A stretch of DNA of 64,000 nucleotides from Paracraurococcus lichenis (GCF_030657435.1 NZ_JAUTWS010000002.1:124001-188000); one strand, 5' to 3'. Shown: positions 36,771 through 45,398, numbered from the stretch's first letter. The notes: generated by a model from the sequence alone, not told the origin. Translations and numbers: made by a program.

Positions 36771-37264
36771 CTGGGTCTTCCTTGCTGGTGGGGTGCCCCG
36801 CCCGTCCGGCCGCGGCATCGCCGCAACGCGACAGGCCCGGGCGGGATGCGAGTAGCTGGATGGCTCAGGCCGCGCCCGACGCCGGCCATGATGGATGACG
36901 CGCGGGCGGGCAGTCCAGCCCGAGCAGGGCGCGTGCCCGGAGGCGGGCCGTCTTGCATGGTGGGCGAGCCGATTCGGACCTCCGGCCCTTCGGTCATCGG
37001 CACGCCTCGGGCGGAAGGGTCTCGACCAGGGCACCGGCCGGCCGCGCCAGGCCCGGGTGGTGGACCGGCAGGGCCGGGCCATAGGATGCCATGAGGCGGC
37101 GGGCCAGCGCGGTCTTGCCCGCGCCGCCCGCCCCGCGGAGGTTGAGGAGGATGCCCATGGCATTGCCTTCGCCATGGATCCCGAGCGGGAGGTAGCGAAA
37201 CTTCCGGGAACGCAGGCGGGCGCGGCATGCGTTATAGGGGCCGCGAGCCACAGGGGTGCTCCGC
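36771..37264. other. Gap between nhaA and the Anbu gene with only a gene remnant
   Basis: No full gene occurs in these 494 bases. A 54-codon P-loop fragment lies at 36994-37158 on the minus strand (separate entry). The rest shows no family character in any frame; the promoters of nhaA and of the Anbu gene should be here. Confidence 0.5.
36994..37158 (-). pseudogene. Remnant of a P-loop NTPase gene (N-terminal piece)
   Basis: The 54 codons encode [27 protein letters not shown], a convincing first strand and Walker A loop of a P-loop kinase-like protein, and then stop after about 27 further residues of no family character. A complete protein would need more than 150 residues, and the other two minus frames do not continue it. 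This is best read as a truncated or decayed gene. A short peptide gene is possible but less likely. Confidence 0.5.
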
Positions 37265-37999
37265 ATGACCTATTGCGTCGGACTCTACCTGAAGGAGGGG
37301 CTGGTGCTCCTCTCCGACACCCGGACCAATGCGGGCGTCGACAACATCTCCATCTTCTCGAAGATGCAGGTGGAGGAGGTGCCGGGCGAGCGGGTGCTGG
37401 CCATGCTCTCGGCCGGCAACCTGGCCGTGACCCAGGCGGTCTGGAACCGGCTGCAGGAGGGGGTGCGGCTGAACGGTGCGCGGCACACGCTGCGCACGGT
37501 GCCCAACATGTTCCGCGCCGCGCAACTCATCGGCCAGGCCGTCCGCGACCAGTTCGAGGCGGATGGCGCCGCGCTGAAGGCGCAGGATGTCCGCTTCGAC
37601 ATCTCCCTCATGCTCGGCGGCCAGATCGCCGGGGAGGCGCCGCGGCTCTTCCTGATCTACGCCGCCGGCAACTTCATCGAGGCGACGACCGATACGCCCT
37701 TCCTGCAGATCGGCGAGCACAAATACGGCAAGCCGATCCTCGACCGGGCCGTGACCTTCGACACGCCGATCGAGGACGGGGTGAAGCTGGTGCTGATCAG
37801 CATGGACAGCACGCTGCGCTCGAACCTGACGGTCGGGATGCCGGTCGACCTGCTGGTCTACCGGACGGACGGCTTCGCGGTGACGCTGAAGAAGCGCCTG
37901 ACCGAGGAGGACCCCTATGTCCGGCTGATCCGGGAGGGGTGGAGCGCCGCCCTGCGGCAGGCCTATCTGGAGATGCCCCGGCCCGACTGGGTGCCCTGA
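37265..37999 (+). CDS. Anbu, proteasome-like (ancestral beta-subunit) Ntn hydrolase
   Basis: The 244-residue protein matches the bacterial proteasome homologue Anbu (COG3484). It begins M-T-Y-C-V, so removal of Met exposes Thr as the predicted N-terminal nucleophile. [10 protein letters not shown] holds the conserved aspartate/arginine region, and FSKM near residue 35 may carry the Lys33 equivalent. Anbu forms open helical or ring assemblies; its protease activity and substrates are unsettled. Its usual partners CP-ATP-grasp and alpha-E lie 2.6 kb upstream. The ATG at 37265 is chosen over a GTG at 37256, because only it puts Thr at position 2. Confidence 0.88.
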   Translation: MTYCVGLYLKEGLVLLSDTRTNAGVDNISIFSKMQVEEVPGERVLAMLSAGNLAVTQAVWNRLQEGVRLNGARHTLRTVPNMFRAAQLIGQAVRDQFEADGAALKAQDVRFDISLMLGGQIAGEAPRLFLIYAAGNFIEATTDTPFLQIGEHKYGKPILDRAVTFDTPIEDGVKLVLISMDSTLRSNLTVGMPVDLLVYRTDGFAVTLKKRLTEEDPYVRLIREGWSAALRQAYLEMPRPDWVP

Positions 38000-38002
38000 C
38001 CC

Positions 38003-38030
38003 GATCTGCCTGGCCCGATGTGCCTGGCCC
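38003..38030 (+). repeat. Two tandem copies of a 14-bp unit
   Basis: GATCTGCCTGGCCC is followed directly by GATGTGCCTGGCCC, 13 of 14 positions alike, just after the Anbu stop. It is a short local duplication with no obvious function. Confidence 0.7.
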
Positions 38031-38094
38031 GGCTTGCCTTGCGGCGTGGCGCGGGCATGATCCGCGGCCCAAGGAAGGACCGGGAGACCCACCC

Positions 38095-38883
38095 ATGCCC
38101 AGCACCCGCCGCGGCCTCGTCCGCGCGGCCGCCGCCGGCGGCGCCGCCACGCTCGCGGCCGCGCCGGCGCTCGCCGCCTCCGCCGCGCCGGCGCCGATCT
38201 TCGCGGTGCCGGCCATCACCATCCCGATCGCCGGGATGGATGCCGTCTTCCCGGTGCGGCGGATCTATTGCATCGGCCGCAACTACGCCGCGCATGCGCG
38301 GGAGATGGGCAGCGACCCGACGCGCGAGCCGCCCTTCTTCTTCCAGAAGCCGACCGATGCCATCCAGTTCGTCGCGCCCGGCACCGTCGCCGACCACCCC
38401 TATCCGTCGCTGACGAAGAACTACCACTACGAGGTGGAACTGGTCGCGGCGCTGAAGTCGGGCGGGCGGGACATCCCGGCGGAGAGGGCGCTCGAGCACG
38501 TCTACGGCTATGCCGTCGGCCTCGACATGACGCGGCGCGACCTGCAGCGCTTCATGGGCGACGAGAAGAAGCCCTGGGAGATCGGCAAGAGCTTCGACCA
38601 AGCCGCGCCGATCGGGCCGATCCATCCGGTGGAGACGGTCGGGCATGTCGCCAAGGGCGCGATCTCGCTGGCGGTGAACGGCACGGTGAAGCAGAACGCG
38701 ACGCTCGAGCACATGATCTGGTCGGTCGCCGAGCAGATCGCCAATCTCTCCACCGCCTTCGAGCTGCGCCCGGGCGACATCATCTATTCCGGCACGCCGG
38801 AGAATGTCGGGCCGGTGGTGAAGGGCGACGTGATCCTGTGCAAGATCGAGGGGCTGCCGGACCTGTCGGTCAGGATCGTCTAG
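38095..38883 (+). CDS. Fumarylacetoacetate hydrolase-family protein with a Tat-type signal
   Basis: The FAH core starts near residue 55: RRIYCIGRNYAAHAREMG, then PPFFFQKPTDAI, the metal-binding YHYEVELVAAL, GYAVGLDMTRRDLQ, and SGTPENVGPVVKGD at the end. Family members cleave C-C bonds of acylpyruvates or isomerise and decarboxylate related acids. Unusually, the protein begins with STRRGLVRAAAAGGAATLAAAPALAA, a twin-arginine signal, which would place it in the periplasm. An internal start at the ATG at 38239 would give a cytoplasmic form. It may belong with the adjacent Bug receptor and molybdenum hydroxylase genes. Confidence 0.85.
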   Translation: MPSTRRGLVRAAAAGGAATLAAAPALAASAAPAPIFAVPAITIPIAGMDAVFPVRRIYCIGRNYAAHAREMGSDPTREPPFFFQKPTDAIQFVAPGTVADHPYPSLTKNYHYEVELVAALKSGGRDIPAERALEHVYGYAVGLDMTRRDLQRFMGDEKKPWEIGKSFDQAAPIGPIHPVETVGHVAKGAISLAVNGTVKQNATLEHMIWSVAEQIANLSTAFELRPGDIIYSGTPENVGPVVKGDVILCKIEGLPDLSVRIV

Positions 38884-38944
38884 CCGCGCTGCCCCATGCC
38901 GGGTGGCGCCTGATCCGGTCCGCACCGCCTCGGGAGGACATCGC

Positions 38945-39910
38945 ATGGTCCCACGCCGCCCCCTGCTCGCCGCCGCGCTCGGCGGCCTCGCGCTGGCCTG
39001 CCCGGCGCGCGCGCAGGCTTGGCCGAGCCGGCCCATCCGCCTCGTCGTGCCCTTCGGCCTCGGCGGCTCGGCCGATGTGGCGGCGCGGTTCCTGGCCGAC
39101 CCGCTGGGCCAGGCGCTCGGCCAGCCCGTGGTGGTGGAGAACCGCCCCGGCGCCGGCGCCATCATCGGGACCGACCTGGTGGCGAAAGCCGCGCCGGACG
39201 GCCAGACGCTGCTGCTCATGTCCAACACCCATACGGCGAACGAGACGCTGCTGCCGGACCGGCCCTATGTGCTGCTGCGGGATCTCGTGCCCGTCGCGGC
39301 CATCAACATCGCCGTCCACGTGCTGGCGGTGCATCCCTCCCTCGGCGCCCGCAGCGTGCCGGACCTGATCGCCCGGGCGAAGGCCGCGCCGGGGCGGATC
39401 GACTACGCCTCCTCCGGTCCCGGCACGCCCTACCACATCGCCGGGGAGGTGTTCCGGGCCATGGCGGGGATCGAGATCAACCACATCCCCTTCCGCGGCT
39501 CCAACGAGGCGCGGACGGCGCTGATCGCCGGGCAGGTGCCGATGATGTTCGACGCCATCCCGACGATGCGCGAGCAGATCGCGGGCGGCCGCGTGCAGGG
39601 CCTGGCGACCACGGGCGTGGCGCGCAGCCCGCTGCTGCCGGACCTGCCGACGGTGGCCGAGACCCTGCCGGGCTACGAGGCGAGCATCTGGCTGGGCCTG
39701 ATGGCGCCCGCCGGCACGCCGGCGCCGGTGGTGGCGCGGCTGCATGCCGAGGTGACCCGGATCCTGCAGGCCGCGACGACGCGCGACAGCATGGCGCGCG
39801 GCGGCGCCGAGCCCATGCTGATGAGCCTGGCGGAGTTCGACGCCTTCCTCCGCCGCGACATCGAGCGGCAGCGCGACTGGATCCGCATGGCGCGGATTCA
39901 GGCGGGATAG
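38945..39910 (+). CDS. Tripartite tricarboxylate transporter (TTT) Bug-family solute receptor
   Basis: The 321-residue protein has a signal peptide (ending ACPARAQA) and then the Bug pattern: WPSRPIRLVVPFGLGGSADVAAR, NRPGAGAIIGTDLVAKA, GTPYHIAGEVF and HIPFRGSNEA. These periplasmic proteins bind small organic acids, often aromatic or carboxylic. No TctA/TctB membrane genes are nearby, as is usual for the many orphan Bug genes of such bacteria. A GGGAGGACATCGC ribosome site precedes the ATG. It sits between the FAH-like and molybdenum hydroxylase genes. Confidence 0.92.
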   Translation: MVPRRPLLAAALGGLALACPARAQAWPSRPIRLVVPFGLGGSADVAARFLADPLGQALGQPVVVENRPGAGAIIGTDLVAKAAPDGQTLLLMSNTHTANETLLPDRPYVLLRDLVPVAAINIAVHVLAVHPSLGARSVPDLIARAKAAPGRIDYASSGPGTPYHIAGEVFRAMAGIEINHIPFRGSNEARTALIAGQVPMMFDAIPTMREQIAGGRVQGLATTGVARSPLLPDLPTVAETLPGYEASIWLGLMAPAGTPAPVVARLHAEVTRILQAATTRDSMARGGAEPMLMSLAEFDAFLRRDIERQRDWIRMARIQAG

Positions 39911-39968
39911 CCGGCTTGGCGGCTGCGGCGCGCGGAGCCACTCTGCGGGCCGAGTGAGGGGAACGCCC

Positions 39969-40430
39969 ATGGTCGAGTTCACGCTGAACGGCGCGCCGGT
40001 CGCGCTGGACGTGCCGCCCGAAGCCTCGCTGCTGCAGGCGCTGCGCGGGCCGGCCGGCCTCTCCGGCCCGCGCTTCGGCTGCGGCACGGAGCAATGCGGG
40101 TCCTGCATGGTGCTGCTGGACGGCGTCCCGACATATGCCTGCAGCCGCGCCGCCTCGGCCTGCGCCGGGCGCGCGGTGACGACGGTGGAGGGGCTCGGCA
40201 CGCCCGAGGCGCCGCATCCGCTGCAGGCCGCCTTCCTCGCGGAGCAGGCGGGGCAATGCGGCTATTGCCTCTCCGGCATCCTGGTCTCCGCCGCCGCCCT
40301 GCTGGCGCACACGCCCGCGCCGGAGGAAGAGGCGATCCGCGCCGCGCTCGACCCGCATCTCTGCCGCTGCGGCAGCCACAACCGGATCGTCCGGGCGGTG
40401 CAGCGCGCGGCGCGGGAGATGCGGGCATGA
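39969..40430 (+). CDS. [2Fe-2S] small subunit of a molybdenum hydroxylase (xanthine oxidase family)
   Basis: The 153-residue protein has the plant-type ferredoxin domain (FGCGTEQCGSCMVLLDG, plus CSR) and the helical second cluster domain (QCGYCLSGILVSA; LCRCGSHNRIVRA). It therefore carries all eight cysteines for two [2Fe-2S] clusters. It passes electrons from the molybdenum centre encoded by the next gene, with which it overlaps by ATGA. No FAD subunit gene is adjacent, so the electron acceptor is probably a cytochrome or another carrier, as in isoquinoline oxidoreductase. Confidence 0.92.
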   Translation: MVEFTLNGAPVALDVPPEASLLQALRGPAGLSGPRFGCGTEQCGSCMVLLDGVPTYACSRAASACAGRAVTTVEGLGTPEAPHPLQAAFLAEQAGQCGYCLSGILVSAAALLAHTPAPEEEAIRAALDPHLCRCGSHNRIVRAVQRAAREMRA

Positions 40431-42604
40431 GCGGCCTGATCTCCGACCCGGTGACCGGGACGACCACGACCGGCTTCGGCGCGGCGATGCCGCCGAGCGA
40501 CGGCAAGCCGCGCCTGCCGGGCAGCCTGCACCTCAACCGCCGCCTGTCGCAGTGGCTGAGCTTCCATGCCGATGGAAGGGTGACCATCACGCCGGGCAAG
40601 GTGGAGCTGGGGCAGGGGATCCTGACGACGCTGTCGCAGATCGCGGCGGAGGAACTGGACGTCGCCTTCGGTCGCATCCGCGTGAAGCCCGCCGCCACGC
40701 CGGACAGCCCGGACGAGGCGGTGACCAGCGGCAGCCTCTCCACCCAGGACAGCGGCGGCGCGCTGCGCCATGCCTGCGCCCAGGCGCGCGCGATCTGCCT
40801 GCAGGTCGTCGCCCAGCGCAGCGGCGTGCCGGTCGAGGCGATCAGCGTCGAGGACGGCACCTTCCTCGGCCCCGACGGCCCGGTCGGCAGCTACTGGGAC
40901 CTCGCCGACCAGGCGCTGCTGGAGACCGAGGCGGTGCCGGAGGCGCGGCCCAAGCCCGCGGGCGCGCGGCGGATCGCCGGGACCTCCGTCCCGCGCATCG
41001 ACCTGCCGGACAAGGTCTTCGGCGCGGCGCGCTATGTCCACGACCTGCGGCTGCCGGGCATGCTGCAGGCCCGTGTCGTGCGTCCCCCCTCTAGCCGTGC
41101 GGTGCTGACGGGCGTGCAGGACGGCCCGCTGCCCGGCGAGGCCCGCCTGGTCCGCGACGGCAGCTTCCTCGCCGTCCTCGCCGCGACGGAATGGGAAGCC
41201 GAGGCCGCGGCGACGCGCCTCGCCGCCCGCTGCACCTGGCAGGAGCAGGACACGCTGCCCGAGCAGGCGCGGCTGGCGGAGTGGCTGCGCGAGGCGGCGA
41301 CCCGCGGCGAGCGCAGCGAGGTGGCGAAGCACGGGGAGCCGGCGCCGGCCGCGCGGACGCTGCGGCGGAGCTTCCTGCGGCCCTATCTGGCGCATGCCTC
41401 CATCGGACCTTCCTGCGCGGTGGCGCAGTGGGAGGGCGACACGGTGACCGTCTGGTCGCACAGCCAGGGCCCCTACAACCTCCGCGCCGACATTGCCAAG
41501 ACGCTGCGCTGCGCGCCGGAGAAGGTCGTGGTGCGGCACATGGAGGGCGCCGGCTGCTACGGCCACAACGGCGCCGACGACGTGGCGCTGGACGCCGTGC
41601 TGGCGGCGCGCGCGGTGCCGGGCCGGCCGGTGCGGCTGCTCTGGTCGCGGGCCGAGGAACTGGGCTGGTCGCCCTTCTCCCCATCCATGCTGGTGGATGT
41701 CGAGGCCGACCTGGACGAACGCGGCAGCATCACGGGCTGGCGCAGCCACATCGTCAGCAACGGCCATTCCAGCCGGCCGGGACGCGACCCGGTGCCGACG
41801 CTGCTCGCGGCCTCCATGCTGGCGGAGCCCTTCCCGGTGAAGCCCAGCATCAACCCGCCCATGGTCGCGGGCGGCGGCGCGCCGCGCAACGGCGTGCCGC
41901 TCTACGCTTTCCCCGCCCTGCAGGTGGAGACGACGCGGCTGCTGGAGATGCCGGTGCGCACCTCGGCGCTGCGCGGCCTCGGCGCCACGATCAATGTCTG
42001 GGCGATCGAGAGCGTGATGGACGAGGCGGCGGCGCTCGCCGGCGAGGATCCGCTCGACTTCCGCCTGCGCCACCTCGAGGACGCGCGCGGCATCGCCGTG
42101 CTGGAACGCGCGGCGGCGATGGCCGGCTGGCGCGGGCGGCAGAGGCGCGAGAGCTGGGGCATGGGCCTCGGCTTCGCCCGCTACAAGAACAGCGGCGCCT
42201 GGGCCGCCGTCGTGGCGGAGGTCGAGGCGCGCGAGCGGGTCTTCTGCCGCCGCCTCTGGATCGCCGGCGATGTCGGGGAGGCCGTGAACCCCGACGGCGT
42301 CGCCAACCAGTTCGAGGGCGGGGCCATCCACGCCACCTCCGTCGCGCTGCTCGAGGAGGTGCGCTTCGACCGGCGCCGCGTCACCAGCGATTCCTGGGAG
42401 AGCTTCCCGATCCTCCGCTTCTCCGAGGTGCCGAAGGTCGCGGTGGACATCGTCGCCCGGCCGGAGCAGCCCTTCCTCGGCGCCGGGGAGGCCAGCATGG
42501 CGCCGACCATCGCGGCCATCGCCGGCGCGATCACCGAGGCCCTCGGCGTGCGGCCGCGCGCGCTGCCCTTCACGCCGGAGAGGCTGGCGACGGCGGAACC
42601 GTGA
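40427..42604 (+). CDS. Molybdopterin-binding large subunit of a molybdenum hydroxylase (IorB-like)
   Basis: The 725-residue subunit shows the aldehyde oxidase/xanthine dehydrogenase pattern: GKVELGQGILTTLSQIAAEEL for the cofactor, then the late GAGEASMAPTIAAIAGAI with the catalytic glutamate. It probably hydroxylates an aromatic N-heterocycle or aldehyde using water. Isoquinoline 1-oxidoreductase-type large subunits often carry a Tat signal; this one does not, so the complex should be cytoplasmic. It is coupled to the iron-sulfur subunit (ATGA). A FixK/FNR-like box lies 28 bp after the stop. Confidence 0.9.
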   Translation: MSGLISDPVTGTTTTGFGAAMPPSDGKPRLPGSLHLNRRLSQWLSFHADGRVTITPGKVELGQGILTTLSQIAAEELDVAFGRIRVKPAATPDSPDEAVTSGSLSTQDSGGALRHACAQARAICLQVVAQRSGVPVEAISVEDGTFLGPDGPVGSYWDLADQALLETEAVPEARPKPAGARRIAGTSVPRIDLPDKVFGAARYVHDLRLPGMLQARVVRPPSSRAVLTGVQDGPLPGEARLVRDGSFLAVLAATEWEAEAAATRLAARCTWQEQDTLPEQARLAEWLREAATRGERSEVAKHGEPAPAARTLRRSFLRPYLAHASIGPSCAVAQWEGDTVTVWSHSQGPYNLRADIAKTLRCAPEKVVVRHMEGAGCYGHNGADDVALDAVLAARAVPGRPVRLLWSRAEELGWSPFSPSMLVDVEADLDERGSITGWRSHIVSNGHSSRPGRDPVPTLLAASMLAEPFPVKPSINPPMVAGGGAPRNGVPLYAFPALQVETTRLLEMPVRTSALRGLGATINVWAIESVMDEAAALAGEDPLDFRLRHLEDARGIAVLERAAAMAGWRGRQRRESWGMGLGFARYKNSGAWAAVVAEVEARERVFCRRLWIAGDVGEAVNPDGVANQFEGGAIHATSVALLEEVRFDRRRVTSDSWESFPILRFSEVPKVAVDIVARPEQPFLGAGEASMAPTIAAIAGAITEALGVRPRALPFTPERLATAEP

Positions 42605-42631
42605 CGGTTTGCCTGCGGGCACCGTAACGGC

Positions 42632-42645
42632 TTGCGCCAGATCAA
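42632..42645 (+). promoter_or_regulatory. FNR/FixK-like box
   Basis: TTGCGCCAGATCAA fits the alphaproteobacterial FNR/FixK consensus TTG(A/C)-N6-(T/G)CAA exactly. It lies 129 bp before the tiny ORF and 200 bp before the FAD monooxygenase start. Oxygen control of the monooxygenase, which needs O2, is a reasonable inference, but a chance match remains possible. Confidence 0.4.
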
Positions 42646-42773
42646 GGCGCCTGGGCATCCCGTCTGCCATAGGCCAGTCTGCACCCGTCCTGCCGCGGGC
42701 CGTGACGCACGGGCGGCGGGGCGGGACCCGTGGCTCCAGGGGAGCCGTCCGCCGTCGGGAGGAAGCCGCCGTC

Positions 42774-42845
42774 ATGACCCGCCTTGCCGTCACCGACGGT
42801 CCCGACACCGTCCCTGTCCGCCCCGGCCGCGACGTGCCGCGCTGA
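42774..42845 (+). CDS. Possible 23-residue leader ORF coupled to the monooxygenase gene
   Basis: The ATG at 42774 is preceded by GGGAGGAAG, a strong ribosome site, and the frame ends in a TGA sharing one base with the next ATG (TGATG). The peptide MTRLAVTDGPDTVPVRPGRDV resembles no family I know. It may be a translational leader, or an old N-terminus cut off by a frameshift. Confidence 0.4.
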   Translation: MTRLAVTDGPDTVPVRPGRDVPR

Positions 42846-44026
42846 TGGATCCGATCCTGATCGCCGGCGGCGGCATCGGCGGCCTCGGCGCCGCGCTCGC
42901 GCTCGCCCGGGCCGGCTTCCCGGTGCGGCTCTTCGAGCGCTCGGCGGAGTTCCGGGAGGTCGGCGCCGGCATCCAGCTCGGCCCCAATGTCTTCCACATG
43001 TTCGACCGCCTCGGCATCCGGACGGCGGTGGACCGCGACGCGGTGCGGCCGGACATGCTCTCCATGCGCTGCGCGGTGGGCGGGCAGGAGATCACCCGCG
43101 TGCCGCTGGACGGCATGGTGGCGCGCTACGGCAACCCCTATGCCGTGACGCACCGCGCCGACCTGCACCGCACGCTGCTCGAGGCCTGCGAGGCCGAGCC
43201 GGCCATCACGCTCGAGACCAACCGGCCCGTCGCCGTCTTCATCGAGGATGCGGCGGGCGTCACCCTGCGGCTCGAGGATGGCGAGTCGGTGCGCGGCAGC
43301 GGGCTGATCGGCGCCGACGGGCTCTGGAGCCGCACGCGGCAGGTGGTGATGGCGGATGGCCGCCCGACCGTCTCCGGCCACATCGCCTATCGCGCCGTGC
43401 TGCCAATGGAGAGCCTGCCGGAGGAGATGCGCGGCCACCGCGTCACCCTCTGGGCCGGGCCGCGGCTGCACCTCGTGCACTACCCGCTGCGGCGGGGGGA
43501 GGTGATGAACCTCGTCGCCGTCTTCCATTCCGACCACTATGTGGAAGGCTGGGACCAGGCCGGCGACCCGCGCCTGCTATGGCGGCACTTCGCGGCCACG
43601 CGGCCCGAGGTGCGGGAGATGCTCTCGCGCATCGAGACCTGGCGCTTCTGGGTGCTCTGCGACCGCGAGCCGCGGCGGGGCTGGACGCGCGGCCGCGTCA
43701 CGCTGCTCGGCGATGCGGCGCATCCGATGCTGCAATACCTGGCGCAGGGCGCGAACATGGCGCTCGAGGATGCGGTCTGCCTGGCGGACCAGCTCCGCCG
43801 CTCCGACGGCGACGTCGCGCGCGCCTTCGCCGAGTACGAGGACCTGCGGGTGCTGCGCACCGGCCGGGTGCAGACCATGGCGCGGGTCTTCGGCGACATC
43901 TACCACGCCGGCGGCGTCCGGGCGGAGCTGCGCGACCAATGGCTCGGCGCCCGCGACCCGGTGGCGGCGCGGGAGGGCATGGCCTGGCTGTATGAGCGGC
44001 CGCGCTGGCCCGGCGACGAGGGATAG
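42845..44026 (+). CDS. FAD-dependent aromatic monooxygenase (3-hydroxybenzoate 6-hydroxylase / salicylate hydroxylase-like)
   Basis: The 393-residue flavoprotein starts with the dinucleotide fold ILIAGGGIGGLGAALALARAG. GADGLWSRTRQ is the DG motif, and GDAAHPMLQYLAQGANMALEDAV is the GD motif, very like 3-hydroxybenzoate 6-hydroxylases. These enzymes use NAD(P)H and O2 to hydroxylate a phenolic acid. No gentisate dioxygenase is in the window, so the rest of the pathway is elsewhere or the substrate differs. It starts in the TGATG overlap with the tiny upstream ORF. Confidence 0.88.
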   Translation: MDPILIAGGGIGGLGAALALARAGFPVRLFERSAEFREVGAGIQLGPNVFHMFDRLGIRTAVDRDAVRPDMLSMRCAVGGQEITRVPLDGMVARYGNPYAVTHRADLHRTLLEACEAEPAITLETNRPVAVFIEDAAGVTLRLEDGESVRGSGLIGADGLWSRTRQVVMADGRPTVSGHIAYRAVLPMESLPEEMRGHRVTLWAGPRLHLVHYPLRRGEVMNLVAVFHSDHYVEGWDQAGDPRLLWRHFAATRPEVREMLSRIETWRFWVLCDREPRRGWTRGRVTLLGDAAHPMLQYLAQGANMALEDAVCLADQLRRSDGDVARAFAEYEDLRVLRTGRVQTMARVFGDIYHAGGVRAELRDQWLGARDPVAAREGMAWLYERPRWPGDEG

Positions 44027-44043
44027 CCAGCGGCACGGCGTCC

Positions 44044-44157
44044 TCACGCCCCGCTGTTGCTGCCCTTGCTGCTGCCATAGGGCGGCGGCGTCGTCGCGGG
44101 CTGCAGCGGCCCGCAGGCGGCGGCGCCGAGCAGCGCCAGGAGGATCAGCCATCGCAT
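44044..44157 (-). CDS. Tiny predicted lipoprotein
   Basis: The 37-residue product MRWLILLALLGAAACG... has a signal helix ending in the lipobox GAAAC, and only 22 further residues, rich in Pro, Gly and Ser. Small lipoproteins of this kind (entericidin-like or assembly-factor-like) are common in proteobacteria, but no family can be named. It is 72 bp downstream of queE and probably shares its transcript. Confidence 0.5.
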   Translation of the reverse strand: MRWLILLALLGAAACGPLQPATTPPPYGSSKGSNSGA

Positions 44158-44229
44158 CGCGCCGGTTGCAGCGCGCCGCCGGCGCTCGGGTCGCGCCGCC
44201 GCCCGATCAGGCCGGCGTGAGGCCACGCG

Positions 44230-44862
44230 TCACGGAATGCCGATCAGCTTGTGCGTCTGCAGGGAGAGCCGCCAGCGCGGATGCCGCAGGCAATGGGCGA
44301 CCGCCGCCGCGGTATTCGCCGCGCGGTCCGGCCCGTCCATCGGCTGCAGGAAGAAGTGCCGGAAGTCGAGCTGCTCGACCGCCTCCGGCAGCAGCCCCGG
44401 CTGCGGGAAGACCAGCTTCAGCTCCTCGCCCCGCGTGACGCGCAGCGGCGCGCCGGCCTTCGGGCTGACGCAGAGCCAATCGATGCCCGGGGGCGGCTCG
44501 ATCGTGCCGTTGCTCTCGACCGAGACGGAGAAGCCCGCCGCATGCATCGCCTCGACCAGCGGCGCGTCGAGCTGCAGCAGCGGCTCCCCGCCGGTGAAGA
44601 CCACGTGGCGATGCGCCGCGCCGCCCGGCCAGGCGGCGGTGATGGCCTCGGCGAGTGCCGCGGCATCCGGGAAGCGCCCGCCGCCCTCGCCATCCAGGCC
44701 GATGAAATCGGTGTCGCAGAAGCGGCAGACCGCCGTGGCGCGGTCCTCCTCCCGCCCGCTCCAGAGGTTGCAGCCGGTGAAGCGGCAGAAGACCGAGACG
44801 CGGCCGGCCTGGCCGCCCTCGCCCTGCAATGTCGGGAAGATCTCCTTGACCGCGTAGCTCAT
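44230..44862 (-). CDS. queE: 7-carboxy-7-deazaguanine synthase QueE
   Basis: The 210-residue radical SAM enzyme has the QueE form of the cluster motif, CNLWSGREEDRATAVCRFCDTDF (C-x14-C-x2-C), after EIFPTLQGEGGQAGR. VVFTGGEPLLQ is the SAM-binding motif. It converts 6-carboxytetrahydropterin to 7-carboxy-7-deazaguanine. The start at 44862 overlaps the stop of queD (ATGA). Confidence 0.95.
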   Translation of the reverse strand: MSYAVKEIFPTLQGEGGQAGRVSVFCRFTGCNLWSGREEDRATAVCRFCDTDFIGLDGEGGGRFPDAAALAEAITAAWPGGAAHRHVVFTGGEPLLQLDAPLVEAMHAAGFSVSVESNGTIEPPPGIDWLCVSPKAGAPLRVTRGEELKLVFPQPGLLPEAVEQLDFRHFFLQPMDGPDRAANTAAAVAHCLRHPRWRLSLQTHKLIGIP

Positions 44863-45398
44863 GCCGCGGCGGCCTCCGGAGCGACGATGTCGTTGATGCT
44901 CATATCGGCGCGGCGCCACCAGCCCGCGCGCGCCGGCAGCCAGTCCAGCGGGTCGCCCGCGAAGCCGACGGTATTGGTCGGCGTCTCCTCGATCTCCAAC
45001 GCTACCACCGCCAGCCGCCCGCCATCCTCGGCGAGGAAGGCGCCGAGCTTGGCGGCGAAGAGGCAGCAGAGCAGTTCCGTGGTCGGGTCGCCGGGCGTAA
45101 CCAGGATGCGGTCGAGGCGATGCGGCTCCTGCGCCCGGAACCAGCCGAGCAGCGGATCGGCGGCGGAGAGCTGCAGCGCGTGGTCGACGCGGTCGTCGAT
45201 CCAGCGATGCCAACGCCCCTTCGCGCGCTCGAAGGGCTCGACCATGTTGGCGGCGCCGTCCAGCGGCGCGGGCCGCGTCGCGCGCAGGCGGACCGTCACC
45301 GTCTCGGTATGGCCATGCGGCACGGCGCATTTCGGCGAGGCCTCGGAGAGCAGCCGGTGCGCCATGGCAAAGCGCCGGCGGAAGACGAGTTCAAGCAT
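44859..45398 (-). CDS. queD: 6-carboxytetrahydropterin synthase QueD
   Basis: The 179-residue protein has the PTPS fold: FAMAHRL supplies the first zinc histidine, [16 protein letters not shown] the catalytic cysteine and two more zinc histidines, and [10 protein letters not shown] the late glutamate. It makes 6-carboxytetrahydropterin from dihydroneopterin triphosphate. At 179 residues it is longer than the roughly 120-residue minimal QueD. Its start overlaps the queC stop by 8 bp. A second ATG eleven residues downstream is less likely. Confidence 0.9.
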   Translation of the reverse strand: MLELVFRRRFAMAHRLLSEASPKCAVPHGHTETVTVRLRATRPAPLDGAANMVEPFERAKGRWHRWIDDRVDHALQLSAADPLLGWFRAQEPHRLDRILVTPGDPTTELLCCLFAAKLGAFLAEDGGRLAVVALEIEETPTNTVGFAGDPLDWLPARAGWWRRADMSINDIVAPEAAAA

